Source of the DNA: Niveibacterium umoris
GTDB taxonomy: Bacteria > Pseudomonadota > Gammaproteobacteria > Burkholderiales > Rhodocyclaceae
DNA: 64,000 nucleotides
Direction of reading: 5' to 3'
Assembly (NCBI RefSeq): GCF_014197015.1
Contig: NZ_JACIET010000002.1
Span: 930,001-994,000 of the forward strand
The stretch's first letter is position 1. Each line of letters starts with the position of its first letter. The position numbers and the translations under genes were made by a program. Positions 1 to 9,700 of the stretch are shown here, piece by piece. Under the pieces are notes generated by a model that made no database searches, was not told where the DNA came from, and was given only the letters and a program-made list of their open reading frames with translations.

Positions 1-232
1 GGCGCAGTGCTGCGAGTCTTTGCGCGTTCTCCTCTGCGCCAAGGAGTCGGCTGCCGGGGTTCACCGCCGTCACGATTGCGGCGCTGCCGTGGGCGTTCAA
101 CAGCTTGGTCAGCGCAGGCTCGGGTTGATCGATCTGCAACGTGAGCGAGAGCGGCGCGAGGATGCGGTATCGGGCGCTGCGGTAGGCCTCGATCAGCGAG
201 GCGGGCAGCGTACTGTCCGCGACACTGATCAT
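1..232 (-). CDS. DUF3293 family protein, partial (N-terminus only)
   Basis: Reading the minus strand from an ATG at 232 gives 77 open codons that run off the left edge, so only the N-terminus is visible. Residues 55-69 read [15 protein letters not shown], the T-A-x-N-P-x-S-x-x-L...EN pattern I associate with DUF3293, a family of small uncharacterised proteins of roughly 130-150 residues. The ATG overlaps the TGA of htpX by four bases (ATGA), so its translation is probably coupled to htpX and it belongs to the def-fmt-htpX run. Many relatives carry rsmB at this place instead. No function is known. The family call rests on a partial sequence. Confidence 0.75.
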   Translation of the reverse strand, partial: MISVADSTLPASLIEAYRSARYRILAPLSLTLQIDQPEPALTKLLNAHGSAAIVTAVNPGSRLLGAEENAQRLAALR

Positions 233-1077
233 GCCCGGGCGAGTGCGCGCAGGCGCCGGATGCGCTCTTCTGTCGGCGGGTGGGTCGAGAAAAGGCCGGC
301 GATGCCGCCACCGGAGAGCGGATTCATGATCATCATCTGGCCGGTTTCGGGATGCGCTTCGGCCGCGGGCATCGGAATGCCGCGCGCGTAGTAGTCGATC
401 TTCTGCAGCGCGTCGGCGAGTGCGTCCGGATCGCCGCAGATTTCCGCGCCGCCACGGTCGGCTTCGTATTCACGGGCGCGCGAAATGGCCATCTGGATCA
501 GGCTGGCGGCGAGCGGCGCGAGCAGCGCCACCAGGATGCCGACCAAGGGGTTGGCCGGGCGACCGTTTTCGTCGCGGCCGCCAAAGAACATCGCAAAGTT
601 GGCCAGAGCCGAGATTGCGCCGGCGAGCGTCGCCGAAATGGTCGAAATCAGGATGTCACGGTGCCTTACATGCGCGAGCTCATGCGCCATCACGCCGCGA
701 AGTTCCCGCTCGGTGAGCATCTGCAGGATGCCGGTGGTCGCCGCAACGGCTGCGTGGTCGGGATTGCGGCCAGTGGCGAAGGCGTTCGGCTGCTGTTCGT
801 TGATGATGTAGACGCGCGGCATCGGCAGCCCGGCGTTGCGTGCCAGGCCAGCGATCATGTTGTACAGGTAGGGCGATGTGGCTGCGTCGACTTCCTGCGC
901 GTCGTACATGCGCAGCACCATCTTGTCGGAGAACCAGTACGAGAACAGGTTCATGCCACCGCCGAGCAGCAGCGCGAGGAGCATGCCGCTGCGTCCGCCG
1001 ATGGCGGCGCCGACGATGCCGAACAACGCAATGATCCCGGCCATCAGGATCGAGGTCTTCAGCCAGTTTCCGAACAT
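229..1077 (-). CDS. htpX: Zinc metalloprotease HtpX
   Basis: This 282-residue inner-membrane M48 peptidase degrades misfolded membrane proteins and overlaps in role with FtsH. Two hydrophobic helices occupy residues 8-45. The zinc motif HELAH is at 132-136, two more hydrophobic segments follow (about 145-165 and 178-198), and the third zinc ligand is expected at Glu203 in AREYEAD. The length matches the family. The frame stays open about 440 bases upstream, but the ATG at 1077 begins the conserved MFGN-like N-terminus and has AGGACCTCC just before it, so it is the likely start. The gene lies 59 bases after fmt on the same strand and overlaps the next gene by four bases. Confidence 0.96.
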   Translation of the reverse strand: MFGNWLKTSILMAGIIALFGIVGAAIGGRSGMLLALLLGGGMNLFSYWFSDKMVLRMYDAQEVDAATSPYLYNMIAGLARNAGLPMPRVYIINEQQPNAFATGRNPDHAAVAATTGILQMLTERELRGVMAHELAHVRHRDILISTISATLAGAISALANFAMFFGGRDENGRPANPLVGILVALLAPLAASLIQMAISRAREYEADRGGAEICGDPDALADALQKIDYYARGIPMPAAEAHPETGQMMIMNPLSGGGIAGLFSTHPPTEERIRRLRALARA

Positions 1078-1136
1078 CGGAGGTCCTTTCGAAGCGATGC
1101 TTTCAGGCGCTGAGTTGGGTTCGGGTGTGGCGGAAA

Positions 1137-2072
1137 TCAAGCCTGTGGCAGGGCGAATGCCGCACCGGCCTGCAGCGGGAGCCCGCGCAGAAAGTCGCCC
1201 GCCGCGAGGCGTTTGCCGCCGGGCTTCTGCAACTCGGTCAGACGCAACAGGCCTTGCCCACAGCCCACCAGCACGCCCTCGGCGTCGGCGGCAACGATGC
1301 TGCCGGGCGCCGCGCTGCCGGGTTCGGCGAAGCCTTTCCAGAGTTTGATGGCACTTTCGTTGAGCGTCGCCACGCCGCCGGGGAAAGGATCGAAGGCGCG
1401 CAGGCGACGGGCCAGAAGCTCGGCGGGTTGCCGGAAGTCGATCGCCGCTTCGGCCTTGGTGATCTTTGCCGCGTAGGTAACGCCTGCCGCTGGCTGAGGT
1501 GCCGGCGCCATCTCGCACAGCGCGATGCGCGGCAGTGCCTCGACGATCAGTTCGCCGCCCATCACGGCGAGCTTGTCGTGCAGTGTCGCGGTGGTGTCCG
1601 CCGGATCGATGGGGAGCGCGCGGCGCAGCAGCATGTCGCCGGTGTCGAGTCCTGCGTCCATCTGCATGATCGTGATGCCGGTTTCCCGGTCACCCGCTTC
1701 GATCGCACGGTGGATGGGGGCTGCGCCACGCCAGCGCGGCAACAGCGAGGCATGGATATTCACGCAGCCGAAGCGCGGCAAGTCGAGCACGGCTTGCGGC
1801 AGGATCAGTCCGTAGGCGGCGACAACAATGACGTCGGCCTTGACCATCCGCAGCGTGGCCTGCTGCTCTTCCGTGCGCAGTTTTTCCGGCTGATCGACCG
1901 GGATTCCGTGCTGCAGCGCGAGTTGCTTGACCGGGCTTGCGACCATCTGCATGCCACGCCCGGCGGGGCGGTCAGGCTGGGTCAGCACGAGCGGCACGTC
2001 GTAGCCGGCGGCGAGGATCGCACGCAGGGCTTCGGCGGCAAATTCAGGGGTTCCGGCAAAGGCGACGCGCAT
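1137..2072 (-). CDS. fmt: Methionyl-tRNA formyltransferase
   Basis: Fmt transfers a formyl group from 10-formyltetrahydrofolate to Met-tRNA(fMet) in the cytoplasm, preparing the initiator tRNA. The 311-residue protein has the usual length. It opens with the formyltransferase Rossmann half ([10 protein letters not shown]) and carries the catalytic set Asn105 and His107 in NIHASLLP and Asp143 in GLDTGDM. The C-terminal OB-like tRNA-binding domain begins near residue 208. The gene follows def by 50 bases, the standard def-fmt pairing that couples formylation with later deformylation. Nothing unusual is seen. Confidence 0.97.
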   Translation of the reverse strand: MRVAFAGTPEFAAEALRAILAAGYDVPLVLTQPDRPAGRGMQMVASPVKQLALQHGIPVDQPEKLRTEEQQATLRMVKADVIVVAAYGLILPQAVLDLPRFGCVNIHASLLPRWRGAAPIHRAIEAGDRETGITIMQMDAGLDTGDMLLRRALPIDPADTTATLHDKLAVMGGELIVEALPRIALCEMAPAPQPAAGVTYAAKITKAEAAIDFRQPAELLARRLRAFDPFPGGVATLNESAIKLWKGFAEPGSAAPGSIVAADAEGVLVGCGQGLLRLTELQKPGGKRLAAGDFLRGLPLQAGAAFALPQA

Positions 2073-2122
2073 GGGGGTCCGCTCTCGTAGTCAGGGCGCG
2101 GAGCCAGGCTCCGCTGCGGCGG

Positions 2123-2626
2123 TCAGGCGGTGATGCGCGCGCGCTTCGCCAGCTTGACCTTGATGCGGTTCTGCTTGAGGTGCGACAGGTATTCGACGAA
2201 CACCTTGCCGTCCAGATGATCCAGTTCGTGCTGGATGCACACCGCGAGCAGGCCCTCGGCCTCAAGCTCGAAGGGTTTTCCGTTCTCGTCCAGCGCGCGT
2301 ACCTTCACCCGCTCTGCCCGGGAAACCCGCTCGTAGATGCCGGGAACCGACAGACAGCCTTCTTCGCAGTCCTGTTCGCCCCAGCGTTCGGTGATTTCCG
2401 GATTGATGAACGCTCGCAGGCCGGTCTTGTCCTCGCTGACGTCGATGACGACGATGCGCTTGTGCACGTCGACCTGCGTTGCGGCGAGCCCGACGCCGGG
2501 CGCGGCGTACATGGTCTCGGCCATGTCGCGTACGAGTTGGCGGACCGAATCGTCCACCTCGGTGACCCGTTCGGCCTTCTTGTGAAGGCGCGGATCGGGG
2601 TAGTGAAGAATGGGCAAGAGCGCCAT
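2123..2626 (-). CDS. def: Peptide deformylase
   Basis: Def removes the N-formyl group from nascent proteins using a metal centre. All three family motifs are present: GVGLAATQ (44-51), EGCLSVP (89-95, Cys91 binding the metal) and QHELDH (132-137, His133 and His137 with catalytic Glu134). At 167 residues it has the standard length. The reading frame is open far upstream through the LysM gene on the other strand, but homologues begin at [14 protein letters not shown], so the ATG at 2626 is the start. It is the first gene of def-fmt-htpX and diverges from the LysM gene across a 129-base gap that should hold both promoters. Confidence 0.97.
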   Translation of the reverse strand: MALLPILHYPDPRLHKKAERVTEVDDSVRQLVRDMAETMYAAPGVGLAATQVDVHKRIVVIDVSEDKTGLRAFINPEITERWGEQDCEEGCLSVPGIYERVSRAERVKVRALDENGKPFELEAEGLLAVCIQHELDHLDGKVFVEYLSHLKQNRIKVKLAKRARITA

Positions 2627-2755
2627 AAATGCTTGCTGGAAGAAGTGACTATGTGCAGAATCTGAAGTGAAATCTCGATGCTCGTGTGCTAAAGCACCAA
2701 TAACAGGCCGCTGCGGCACTCGCCCGCGACGGCTCAACAACACCGAGGCGCATTC

Positions 2756-3787
2756 ATGCTCCGCATTATATCCGTGCTGGCCCTGACTCTGGGACTCTTC
2801 ACCGCTTCCGTTTCCGCGGTGGCCGATACCGTCAAGCTGGCCGAAAACGCCCCGGATTCCTACACCGTAGTCAAAGGTGACACCCTGTGGGATATCTCCG
2901 GCAAGTTCCTCAAGCATCCGTGGCTGTGGCCCCAGGTGTGGCGTCTTAACCGCGAGCAGATCAAGGATCCGCACTGGATCTACCCGGGTCAGACGATCTA
3001 TCTGGATCGCAGCGGCCCCTACCTGACTACGACCCCGCCGGGCGCCAGCGGCGACACCGTCAAGCTCAAGCCCCAGGTTCGCGTGGAAGACATCAGCCCG
3101 ATTCCGAGCGTGCCGCTGCACCGGATCGAGCCCTTCCTGACGCGTCCGTTGTTCGTGTCGGAAAAAGATCTCGCCGGCAGCGCCACCATCGTCGCCTCTG
3201 ACGATGCGCGCCTCCTCAATGGTCCGGGTGACACGATCTTCGGTCGGGACGTGACCGCCGGGGTGCGTGACTGGCAGATCTACCGCCGTGCTCAGCCGGT
3301 CAAGGATCCGGTCACCAACGAGTTGCTCGGTTACGAGGCGGCCTATCTCGGCACCGCCCGTGTGATGCAGGAAGGTGCGCCGGCAACGCTGCAGGTGACC
3401 TCCGTTCAGCATGAAGTCAATGCCGGCGACCGGATGTTGCCGGCGGCCAAGGCCGACATCATGTCCTTCGTGCCGCACGCGCCTTCGGGCAATGTCGATG
3501 CCCGCATCGTCAAGGTTCACGACGGCATCCAGTACACCGGCAAGTACAGTGTGGTGACGATTTCCGCCGGCCGCGCGGCCGGCGTTGAGCCGGGGCATGT
3601 GCTGGCGGTCTATCGTAATCGTGGCGACGCCAAGTACGACATGGACGGCAAGAAAGAGACGATCAAGCTGCCTGATGAACGCTATGGGCTGATCTTCGTG
3701 TTCCGCGTGTTCGACCGCGTCGCCTACGCGCTGGTCATGGAAAGCGGTGGCCCGGTCAAGGTTGCCGATTCCGTGCGCCAACCTTGA
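2756..3787 (+). CDS. LysM peptidoglycan-binding exported protein
   Basis: This 343-residue protein has a signal peptide (about residues 1-23, cleavage near SAVA) and one LysM domain at about 35-83. The domain contains [24 protein letters not shown] and a final YPGQTIYLD, which implies binding to the glycan strands of periplasmic peptidoglycan. The remaining 250 residues have no catalytic motif I recognise. A GAGG sequence precedes the ATG by seven bases. Proteins of this architecture usually sit directly before dprA in betaproteobacteria, as here, where the stop overlaps the dprA start by four bases. A cell-envelope role is inferred from the domain only. Confidence 0.9.
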   Translation: MLRIISVLALTLGLFTASVSAVADTVKLAENAPDSYTVVKGDTLWDISGKFLKHPWLWPQVWRLNREQIKDPHWIYPGQTIYLDRSGPYLTTTPPGASGDTVKLKPQVRVEDISPIPSVPLHRIEPFLTRPLFVSEKDLAGSATIVASDDARLLNGPGDTIFGRDVTAGVRDWQIYRRAQPVKDPVTNELLGYEAAYLGTARVMQEGAPATLQVTSVQHEVNAGDRMLPAAKADIMSFVPHAPSGNVDARIVKVHDGIQYTGKYSVVTISAGRAAGVEPGHVLAVYRNRGDAKYDMDGKKETIKLPDERYGLIFVFRVFDRVAYALVMESGGPVKVADSVRQP

Positions 3788-4887
3788 GCGACCCGACGGC
3801 CGAACGCTCGGCCTGGCTGAGGCTGACGCTGACGCCGGGCGTCGGCCCTGAAAAACAGCGAGCCCTGTTGACGGCCTTCGGACTACCGGAGGCCGTTTTT
3901 GCGTCGGGGCGCCGCGCAGTGGCAGGCGTTGTCGGCGACATGCTGGCCGCCAAGCTGTTCGATACCGACAACAGATCAGCCATCGACGCCGGGCTCGCCT
4001 GGGTGGAGGAGCCCGGCAACGCCATCGTTACGCTTGCCGACGCTCACTATCCGCAAGCCCTGCTGCAATCGGCCGACCCGCCGCTGCTACTGTACGTCAA
4101 AGGGCGCACCGAGCTGCTCAACCGGCCGGCGCTTGCCATGGTAGGTAGCCGCAACGCTACAGCGCAGGGCTTGGCCAATGCAGAGGCCTTCGCGCGAGCG
4201 TTGTCGGAAGCGGGGTTGCTGATTGTCAGCGGCCTGGCTTTGGGCATCGACGCGGCGGCGCATCGCGGCGGACTCGAAGGCGTGGGCGGCACGCTCGCGT
4301 TCATCGGGACGGGCGCCGATCGTATCTACCCGGCGCGAAACGCGCCGCTGGCACGGCGCATCGCCGAAGGCGGCGCGATCGTGAGCGAGTTTCCGCTCGG
4401 CACTCCGTCCGTCGCGCATAACTTCCCCAAGCGCAACCGACTCATTGCCGGGCTCGCGCAAGGGGTTCTGGTGGTGGAGGCAGCGCCGGCGAGCGGATCC
4501 TTGATCACCGCGCGGCTGGCCGGCGAACTCGGGCGCGAGGTGTTCGCGATACCCGGCTCGATCCACTCACCGATGTCCAAAGGCTGCCATCAGCTGATCA
4601 AGCAAGGCGCCAAGCTGGTCGAATCCGCGCAAGATGTGCTCGATGAACTGCGCTGGGCGGTGCCGGGTGCCCGGTCAGCAGCGCCGCAAACGCTTGTGGC
4701 GGGTACGCCGCCTGCACCGGGTGAAGAGCGTGTCCTGGCTGCGATGGGCTTCGATCCGGCCGACGTGGATACATTGTGCACTCGCAGCAACTTGACGCCC
4801 GATGCCCTCTTCGCCATCCTGTTGGAGCTGGAGCTTGACGGCCGGGTCGCACGACTGCCCGGTGGACGCTTCCAGCGTCTCCAATAA
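3784..4887 (+). CDS. dprA: DNA-processing protein DprA
   Basis: DprA binds incoming single-stranded DNA during natural transformation, protects it and loads RecA. The 367-residue protein has an N-terminal SAM-like helical region, then the Rossmann-like DNA-binding core with [29 protein letters not shown] and SEFPLGTP...[14 protein letters not shown]-terminal winged-helix-like region (about 305-367) completes it. The start is taken as TTG at 3784 because it overlaps the LysM stop by four bases (TTGA) and no suitable ATG lies nearby. It forms the conserved dprA-smg-topB block. No other competence genes are in view, so natural competence is only suggested. Confidence 0.95.
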   Translation: MSDPTAERSAWLRLTLTPGVGPEKQRALLTAFGLPEAVFASGRRAVAGVVGDMLAAKLFDTDNRSAIDAGLAWVEEPGNAIVTLADAHYPQALLQSADPPLLLYVKGRTELLNRPALAMVGSRNATAQGLANAEAFARALSEAGLLIVSGLALGIDAAAHRGGLEGVGGTLAFIGTGADRIYPARNAPLARRIAEGGAIVSEFPLGTPSVAHNFPKRNRLIAGLAQGVLVVEAAPASGSLITARLAGELGREVFAIPGSIHSPMSKGCHQLIKQGAKLVESAQDVLDELRWAVPGARSAAPQTLVAGTPPAPGEERVLAAMGFDPADVDTLCTRSNLTPDALFAILLELELDGRVARLPGGRFQRLQ

Positions 4888-4901
4888 ATACTGGCTGCGC
4901 A

Positions 4902-5390
4902 ATGATCGACATCCTCGTTTACGTCTTTGAAAGCTACGGTTACCCGGAAGCCTGCCCCGAGCCGGAACAGCTCGCCCGCAAGCTCACCGCGGCCGGCTTC
5001 GAGCCAGAGGACATCGATACCGCCCTCGAGTGGTTGTCGGGCCTGCAGCGTGTAGCGGGAACGGATTCGCCCAAAATCGAACGCGACAATCGCTCGTTCC
5101 GCATCTACGGTGCGCCCGAACTTGCGCGCCTCGACGCGGATTGCCGCGGCTTCATCGCCTTCCTCGAACACTCCGGCGTGCTTGACCCGCTGGGTCGCGA
5201 GCGCATCATCGAGCGCGCACTGGCCTTGCCCGGCGTCGACCTGACGCTTGCCAAGCTGAAGGTCATCGTCCTGATGGTGCTGTGGCAACAGCAGGACAAC
5301 GTTGATGCCCTGATCATGGAAGAGCTGCTGTCGAACGCCGAGGTGCCGCCATGGAGCGACGAGGGCTCCGGCGCCGAACTGCTGCATTAG
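4902..5390 (+). CDS. smg: Smg family protein (DUF494)
   Basis: This small acidic cytoplasmic protein of 162 residues belongs to the Smg/DUF494 family. The recognisable start is MIDILVYVFESYG, followed by a helical body with LARKLTAAGFEPEDI and a C-terminal MEELLSNAEVPPWSDE. Its biochemical function is not established. It is known chiefly from its conserved place between dprA and a topoisomerase gene, exactly the arrangement here (14 bases after dprA, 99 before topB). Length and sequence are normal for the family. Confidence 0.93.
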   Translation: MIDILVYVFESYGYPEACPEPEQLARKLTAAGFEPEDIDTALEWLSGLQRVAGTDSPKIERDNRSFRIYGAPELARLDADCRGFIAFLEHSGVLDPLGRERIIERALALPGVDLTLAKLKVIVLMVLWQQQDNVDALIMEELLSNAEVPPWSDEGSGAELLH

Positions 5391-5489
5391 CAAAACATTG
5401 CCGGCGCGCGATGGCGCGCGGCGTCCCGCATTTCAGTCCACCCGTTGTCGTCCTCAAGGCGGCGCGGATGCTGCCGTAATCGATCCAAC

Positions 5490-8033
5490 ATGAGCAAGCT
5501 ACTGATCATTGCCGAAAAGCCCTCCGTGGCGCAGGACATCGCCCGCGCGCTGGGCGGCTTTACCCGCGAAGGCGACTACTTCGAGTCGGAGCAGTACGTG
5601 CTCAGCTCGGCGATCGGCCACCTGCTCGAACTCGCGGTGCCCGAGGAATATGAGGTCAAGCGCGGCAAGTGGAGCTTTGCGCACCTGCCGATGATTCCGC
5701 CGCACTTCGCCCTGAACCCGATCGACAAGACCGCCGATCGGCTCAAGCTTTTGAGCAAGCTGATCAAGCGCAAGGACGTGACAGGCTTGGTGAACGCGTG
5801 TGACGCGGGGCGAGAAGGCGAGCTGATCTTCAATTACATCGCCCAGCATGCGAAGACCGACAAACCGACCCAGCGCCTGTGGCTGCAGTCGATGACGGCA
5901 GCAGCGATCCGCGATGGTTTTGCGCGCCTGCGCCCGGCCAAGGAGCTCGCCGGTCTGGCAGACGCCGCGATGAGCCGTGCCGAGAGCGACTGGCTGATCG
6001 GCATCAACGGCACCCGCGCGATGACCGCTTTCAACTCGAAGAGTGGCGGTTTTCACCTGACCACGGTCGGTCGCGTGCAGACGCCGACGCTGGCGCTGGT
6101 GGTCGAGCGCGAGGAGCGCATCCGCAAGTTCGTCTCGCGCGATTACTGGGAACTGGAAGGCCAGTTCGGCGCGGCGGCGGGGCCTTACGTCGGGCGTTGG
6201 TTCGATGAAAAGTTCAAGAAAGACGAGAACGACGAGCACGCGACCGCCAGCCGTCTGTGGGACAAGGCGCGTGCAGAGTCGATCCGCGCCAAGTGCGACG
6301 GCAAGCCGGGCAAGGTAGAGGAGCAGAGCAAGCCTTCCACCCAGCTCTCGCCGCTGCTGTTCGATTTGACGAGCCTGCAGCGTGAAGCCAACGGCCGCTT
6401 CGGATTTTCCGCCCGCACCACCTTGCAACTGGCGCAGGCGCTGTACGAAAAGCACAAGGCCCTGACCTATCCGCGGACCGATTCGCGCGCCTTGCCGGAA
6501 GACTATCTGCCGACCGTCGGCGGCGTACTTGCCGGGCTGCCAGACCGCTATGCCCCGTTTGCGAACCAGATCGTCAAGCAGGGCTGGGTCAAGCCGAACA
6601 AGCGCATCTTCAACAACGCCAAGATTTCCGATCACTTCGCCATCATCCCGACCGGGACGGTGCCCAAGAGCCTGTCGGATGCCGAGGCGAAGCTGTATGA
6701 CCTCGTCGTCAAACGCTTCCTGTCGGTGTTCTATCCCGCCGCCGAGTATCTGGTGACCACCCGTATCACCCGCGTCGAGGGCGAGGCCTTCAAGACTGAG
6801 GGCAAGGTGCTGGTCAATCCGGGCTGGCTCGCGGTGTGGGGCAAGGAAGCGGCAAGTGCCGAGGACAAGGACGACGCCACCCCCGCACTTGCGCCGGTCA
6901 AACCGGGCGAGGTGGTACGTACCGATGACGTCATCGTGAGGGCCAATGTCACCAAGCCGCCGGCGCGCTACAACGAAGCGACGCTGCTGTCGGCCATGGA
7001 AGGTGCCGGCAAGCTGGTCGATGACGAAGAGCTGCGTGAAGCGATGGGTGGCCGCGGCCTTGGCACACCCGCTACGCGGGCGCAGATCATCGAGAACCTG
7101 ATCGCTGAGCAGTACATGTTGCGCGAAGGCCGCGAACTGATTCCCACGGCCAAGGCGTTCTCGCTGATCACGCTGCTCAAGGGCCTGTCGGTCGAGGAGC
7201 TGACCTCGCCGGAGCTGACCGGCGAGTGGGAATACAAGCTGGGTCGCATCGAACGCGGTGAACTCTCGCGCGCCGATTTCATGCGCGAGATCGCCGAGAT
7301 GACGAAGCACATCGTCGAGCGCGCCAAGACTTACGATAGCGACACCATTCCGGGCGATTTCGGCATCCTGAAGTCGCCGTGCCCGAAGTGCGGCGGCTTG
7401 ATCCGCGAAACCTACAAGAAGTTCCAGTGCAGCGACTGCGACTACTCGCTGTGGAAGATCGTCGCCGGGCGTCAGTTCGAACCGGGCGAGATCGAAACCT
7501 TGCTGACCGACGGCACGGTCGGCCCGCTGGTCGGCTTCCGCAACAAGATGGGGCGGCCGTTCAACGCGATCATCAAGCTTAACGACGAGAAGCAGCCCGA
7601 ATTCGATTTCGGCCAACCGAAGGACGACGAGAACGCCGAGCCGGTCGACTTCTCCGGTCAGGAAGCCTTGGGGCCATGCCCGAAGTGCCGGTCAAACGTC
7701 TACGACCATGGTCTCTCGTATGTTTGCGAGAAGTCGGTCGGCCCGGGGAAATCCTGCGATTTCCGCTCCGGCAAGGTCATCCTGCAGCAGGAAATCGAAG
7801 CGTCGCAGATGCAGAAGCTGCTCGGCGAAGGGCGCACCGATCTGTTGAAGAACTTCGTCTCGTCGCGCACGCGGCGCAAGTTCTCCGCCTTCCTCGTACG
7901 TGGCGAGGACGGCAAGGTGGGTTTCGAGTTCGAGAAGAAGGCGCCAAAGGCGCCGGCGAAGAAGAAGGCGGATGCCGACGAGGCGGCTCCGGCGGAGAAG
8001 CCGGCGCCGCGCAGCCGCCGCAAGAGCGCGTAG
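5490..8033 (+). CDS. topB: DNA topoisomerase III (type IA)
   Basis: TopB passes single strands through a transient break and unlinks replicated or recombined DNA. The 847-residue protein starts at MSKLLIIAEKPSVAQD with a TOPRIM domain (1-150, CDAGREGE at 104-111). The catalytic tyrosine is Tyr327 in TYPRTDSR. Two Cys4-type zinc-finger regions follow near 630-655 (CPKCGG...CSDC) and 728-755 (CPKC...C), then a basic Lys/Ala-rich tail. This is the long betaproteobacterial form with extra C-terminal repeats. The frame is open 45 bases upstream, but the family N-terminus fixes the ATG at 5490. It follows smg on the same strand. Confidence 0.95.
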   Translation: MSKLLIIAEKPSVAQDIARALGGFTREGDYFESEQYVLSSAIGHLLELAVPEEYEVKRGKWSFAHLPMIPPHFALNPIDKTADRLKLLSKLIKRKDVTGLVNACDAGREGELIFNYIAQHAKTDKPTQRLWLQSMTAAAIRDGFARLRPAKELAGLADAAMSRAESDWLIGINGTRAMTAFNSKSGGFHLTTVGRVQTPTLALVVEREERIRKFVSRDYWELEGQFGAAAGPYVGRWFDEKFKKDENDEHATASRLWDKARAESIRAKCDGKPGKVEEQSKPSTQLSPLLFDLTSLQREANGRFGFSARTTLQLAQALYEKHKALTYPRTDSRALPEDYLPTVGGVLAGLPDRYAPFANQIVKQGWVKPNKRIFNNAKISDHFAIIPTGTVPKSLSDAEAKLYDLVVKRFLSVFYPAAEYLVTTRITRVEGEAFKTEGKVLVNPGWLAVWGKEAASAEDKDDATPALAPVKPGEVVRTDDVIVRANVTKPPARYNEATLLSAMEGAGKLVDDEELREAMGGRGLGTPATRAQIIENLIAEQYMLREGRELIPTAKAFSLITLLKGLSVEELTSPELTGEWEYKLGRIERGELSRADFMREIAEMTKHIVERAKTYDSDTIPGDFGILKSPCPKCGGLIRETYKKFQCSDCDYSLWKIVAGRQFEPGEIETLLTDGTVGPLVGFRNKMGRPFNAIIKLNDEKQPEFDFGQPKDDENAEPVDFSGQEALGPCPKCRSNVYDHGLSYVCEKSVGPGKSCDFRSGKVILQQEIEASQMQKLLGEGRTDLLKNFVSSRTRRKFSAFLVRGEDGKVGFEFEKKAPKAPAKKKADADEAAPAEKPAPRSRRKSA

Positions 8034-8049
8034 CGAACAGGGTGCGGGC

Positions 8050-9078
8050 ATGACGACGGTGCTGCGGAAACTCCTTCCTCTGCTGCTTGCGTTGTGCCTT
8101 TCGCCTGTCGCGCTGGCTGGCGAAACCCTGCGGGTGCTCACCTGGCCAGGGTATGCAGATCCGGACTGGGTGCAGGCTTTCGAGTCTCGTTTCAAGGTCA
8201 GTGTCGAAGTCACCTTCGTGGGCTCCGACGACGAAATGTGGGAACGCGCCAACAGCAAGGCATTCGACGTCATCGCCGCGAATACGGCCGAGTTGCAGCG
8301 CTACATCGATCGGGAGCTGGTGGTGCCGCTGCGGCTTGCAAATGTGCCGAACACGCAGCAGCAAAGTGCGCGATTCCGGAGCACGGCGAACATCCCGGGC
8401 ATCACCCGCAAGGGCGTGCCCTATGCGGTCCCCTTCACCTATTCGGCGATGGGCATCATCTACAACCGCAAGCTCGTGCCGAAGGCGCCGGCCTCGATCA
8501 ACGCGCTGTGGGATCCGAAGTACCGCGGCAAGGTATTGGCCTATAACGGCAGCAGTCACAATTTCAGCCTCGCAGCGCTGTCGCTCGGTGTCAGCGACCC
8601 CTTCCATCTCTCGCAGCCGCAGTTCGTACAGGCCGAGAACCGGCTCAAGCAATTGCGTGACAGTGCGCTCGTCTTCTACAGCAAGCCCGAGCAGGTTGTG
8701 GAGTTGTTCCGCACCAAGGAGGTAGCGCTGGTGTGGGCCAATTATGGCGACCAGCAGGTGCAGCAACTCGAAAAGGCGGGCGCCGACATCGGCTACGTCA
8801 TCCCGAAAGAAGGGGCGCTGGCCTGGCTCGACTGCTGGGCGGTGATGCGCGGCGCAAAGAACCGGGCCCTTGCCGAAGCCTGGATCAACTTCACGCTGAC
8901 GCCGGAAGTTAGCGCACAACTCACGGCCCGGCAGGGGTTGGCCAACACGCTCGCGTCGGGCGGCGGCGGAGGGGCGCGTCCTGAGGACAAGCTGATCTGG
9001 CTCGAGCCGGTAGAGGACTATCCTCGCCGCACCCAGTACTGGGAACACCTGATGGCGGGATCCGACAAGGCTCGGTGA
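8050..9078 (+). CDS. Periplasmic substrate-binding protein, spermidine/putrescine (PotD/PotF) type
   Basis: The 342-residue protein has a clear signal peptide (residues 1-23, ending LALA|GE). The mature start is ETLRVLTWPGYADPDWVQAFE, typical of iron/polyamine-type solute-binding proteins. Later it shows YAVPFTYSAMGIIYN and LWDPKYRGKV, as in PotD/PotF. It would bind a polyamine or similar cation in the periplasm and deliver it to an ABC permease. No permease or ATPase gene is adjacent, so it is an orphan binding protein here. The ATG lies 16 bases after topB. Substrate is inferred from family likeness only. Confidence 0.85.
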   Translation: MTTVLRKLLPLLLALCLSPVALAGETLRVLTWPGYADPDWVQAFESRFKVSVEVTFVGSDDEMWERANSKAFDVIAANTAELQRYIDRELVVPLRLANVPNTQQQSARFRSTANIPGITRKGVPYAVPFTYSAMGIIYNRKLVPKAPASINALWDPKYRGKVLAYNGSSHNFSLAALSLGVSDPFHLSQPQFVQAENRLKQLRDSALVFYSKPEQVVELFRTKEVALVWANYGDQQVQQLEKAGADIGYVIPKEGALAWLDCWAVMRGAKNRALAEAWINFTLTPEVSAQLTARQGLANTLASGGGGGARPEDKLIWLEPVEDYPRRTQYWEHLMAGSDKAR

Positions 9079-9208
9079 CACTCGCGCCTTCAGGTTTTGT
9101 TGCCGCATCTCGGCCGTAACCTGGCGATCGCAAGATCCACCCGGTGCGGGTTGCGCCGCCCGCACCCCTGGGGCGTTCCGAGGCGAAGCACTGTCAGACG
9201 GGGGCGTC

Positions 9209-9700
9209 ATGAACGAAGCTGCGCGCATCTATCACGGCGGTTGCCTGTGCGGCGCGGTCCGCTATCGGGTACGCATCGAAAGGCCGGAGGGCTACTACTG
9301 CCACTGCCGGATGTGTCAGCTGGCGTTCGGGAGCGTCTTCGCACCCTGGGTCAACGTCGCGGCGGCCGACGTCGAGTGGCAGGCAGAGCAGCCGCGGCGG
9401 TATGCCTCGTCGCGCATCGCCGAACGCGGCTTTTGCCCGCATTGCGGCACGCCGCTCAGCTTTCAGTTTGCGGATTCACCGCGGCTCGACCTGTCCATCG
9501 GCAGCTTCGACGACCCGTCGGCGATTCCGCCGACCAGCCACTTCGCGATCGAGACAAGGGTGGCGAACTGGCATACCCCCGATGGTCTGCCGGAACAACG
9601 CGCCGATGCTTTTGAGGCACTCAACGCACGCTGGAAATCGGCTTACGGCGATGCGCCGCCCGCGCTCGCGACGGTGCGCGGCGACAGGAGCAAGGGATGA
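9209..9700 (+). CDS. GFA/CENP-V domain zinc protein
   Basis: This 163-residue protein of the GFA (glutathione-dependent formaldehyde-activating, CENP-V-like) superfamily has the family's cysteine sets: GGCLCGAVRY (Cys12, Cys14), CHCRMC (Cys31, 33, 36) and FCPHCGTPL (Cys76, Cys79). They bind two structural or catalytic zinc ions. Most family members are of unknown activity, and true formaldehyde-glutathione chemistry should not be assumed. The last four bases overlap the start of the DUF924 gene (ATGA), so the two are co-translated. A 130-base gap with no evident gene precedes it. Confidence 0.88.
   Translation: MNEAARIYHGGCLCGAVRYRVRIERPEGYYCHCRMCQLAFGSVFAPWVNVAAADVEWQAEQPRRYASSRIAERGFCPHCGTPLSFQFADSPRLDLSIGSFDDPSAIPPTSHFAIETRVANWHTPDGLPEQRADAFEALNARWKSAYGDAPPALATVRGDRSKG

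Noticed and set aside
2123-3781. A 552-codon minus-strand frame covering the LysM gene and running into def
   Set aside because: Only the last 167 residues match peptide deformylase. The rest is antisense to a LysM gene with a signal peptide and lacks any family pattern; high GC keeps shadow frames open.
5499-7616. A 705-codon minus-strand frame inside topB
   Set aside because: It is antisense to a complete topoisomerase with all motifs and is Arg/Leu/Gln-rich like other shadows.
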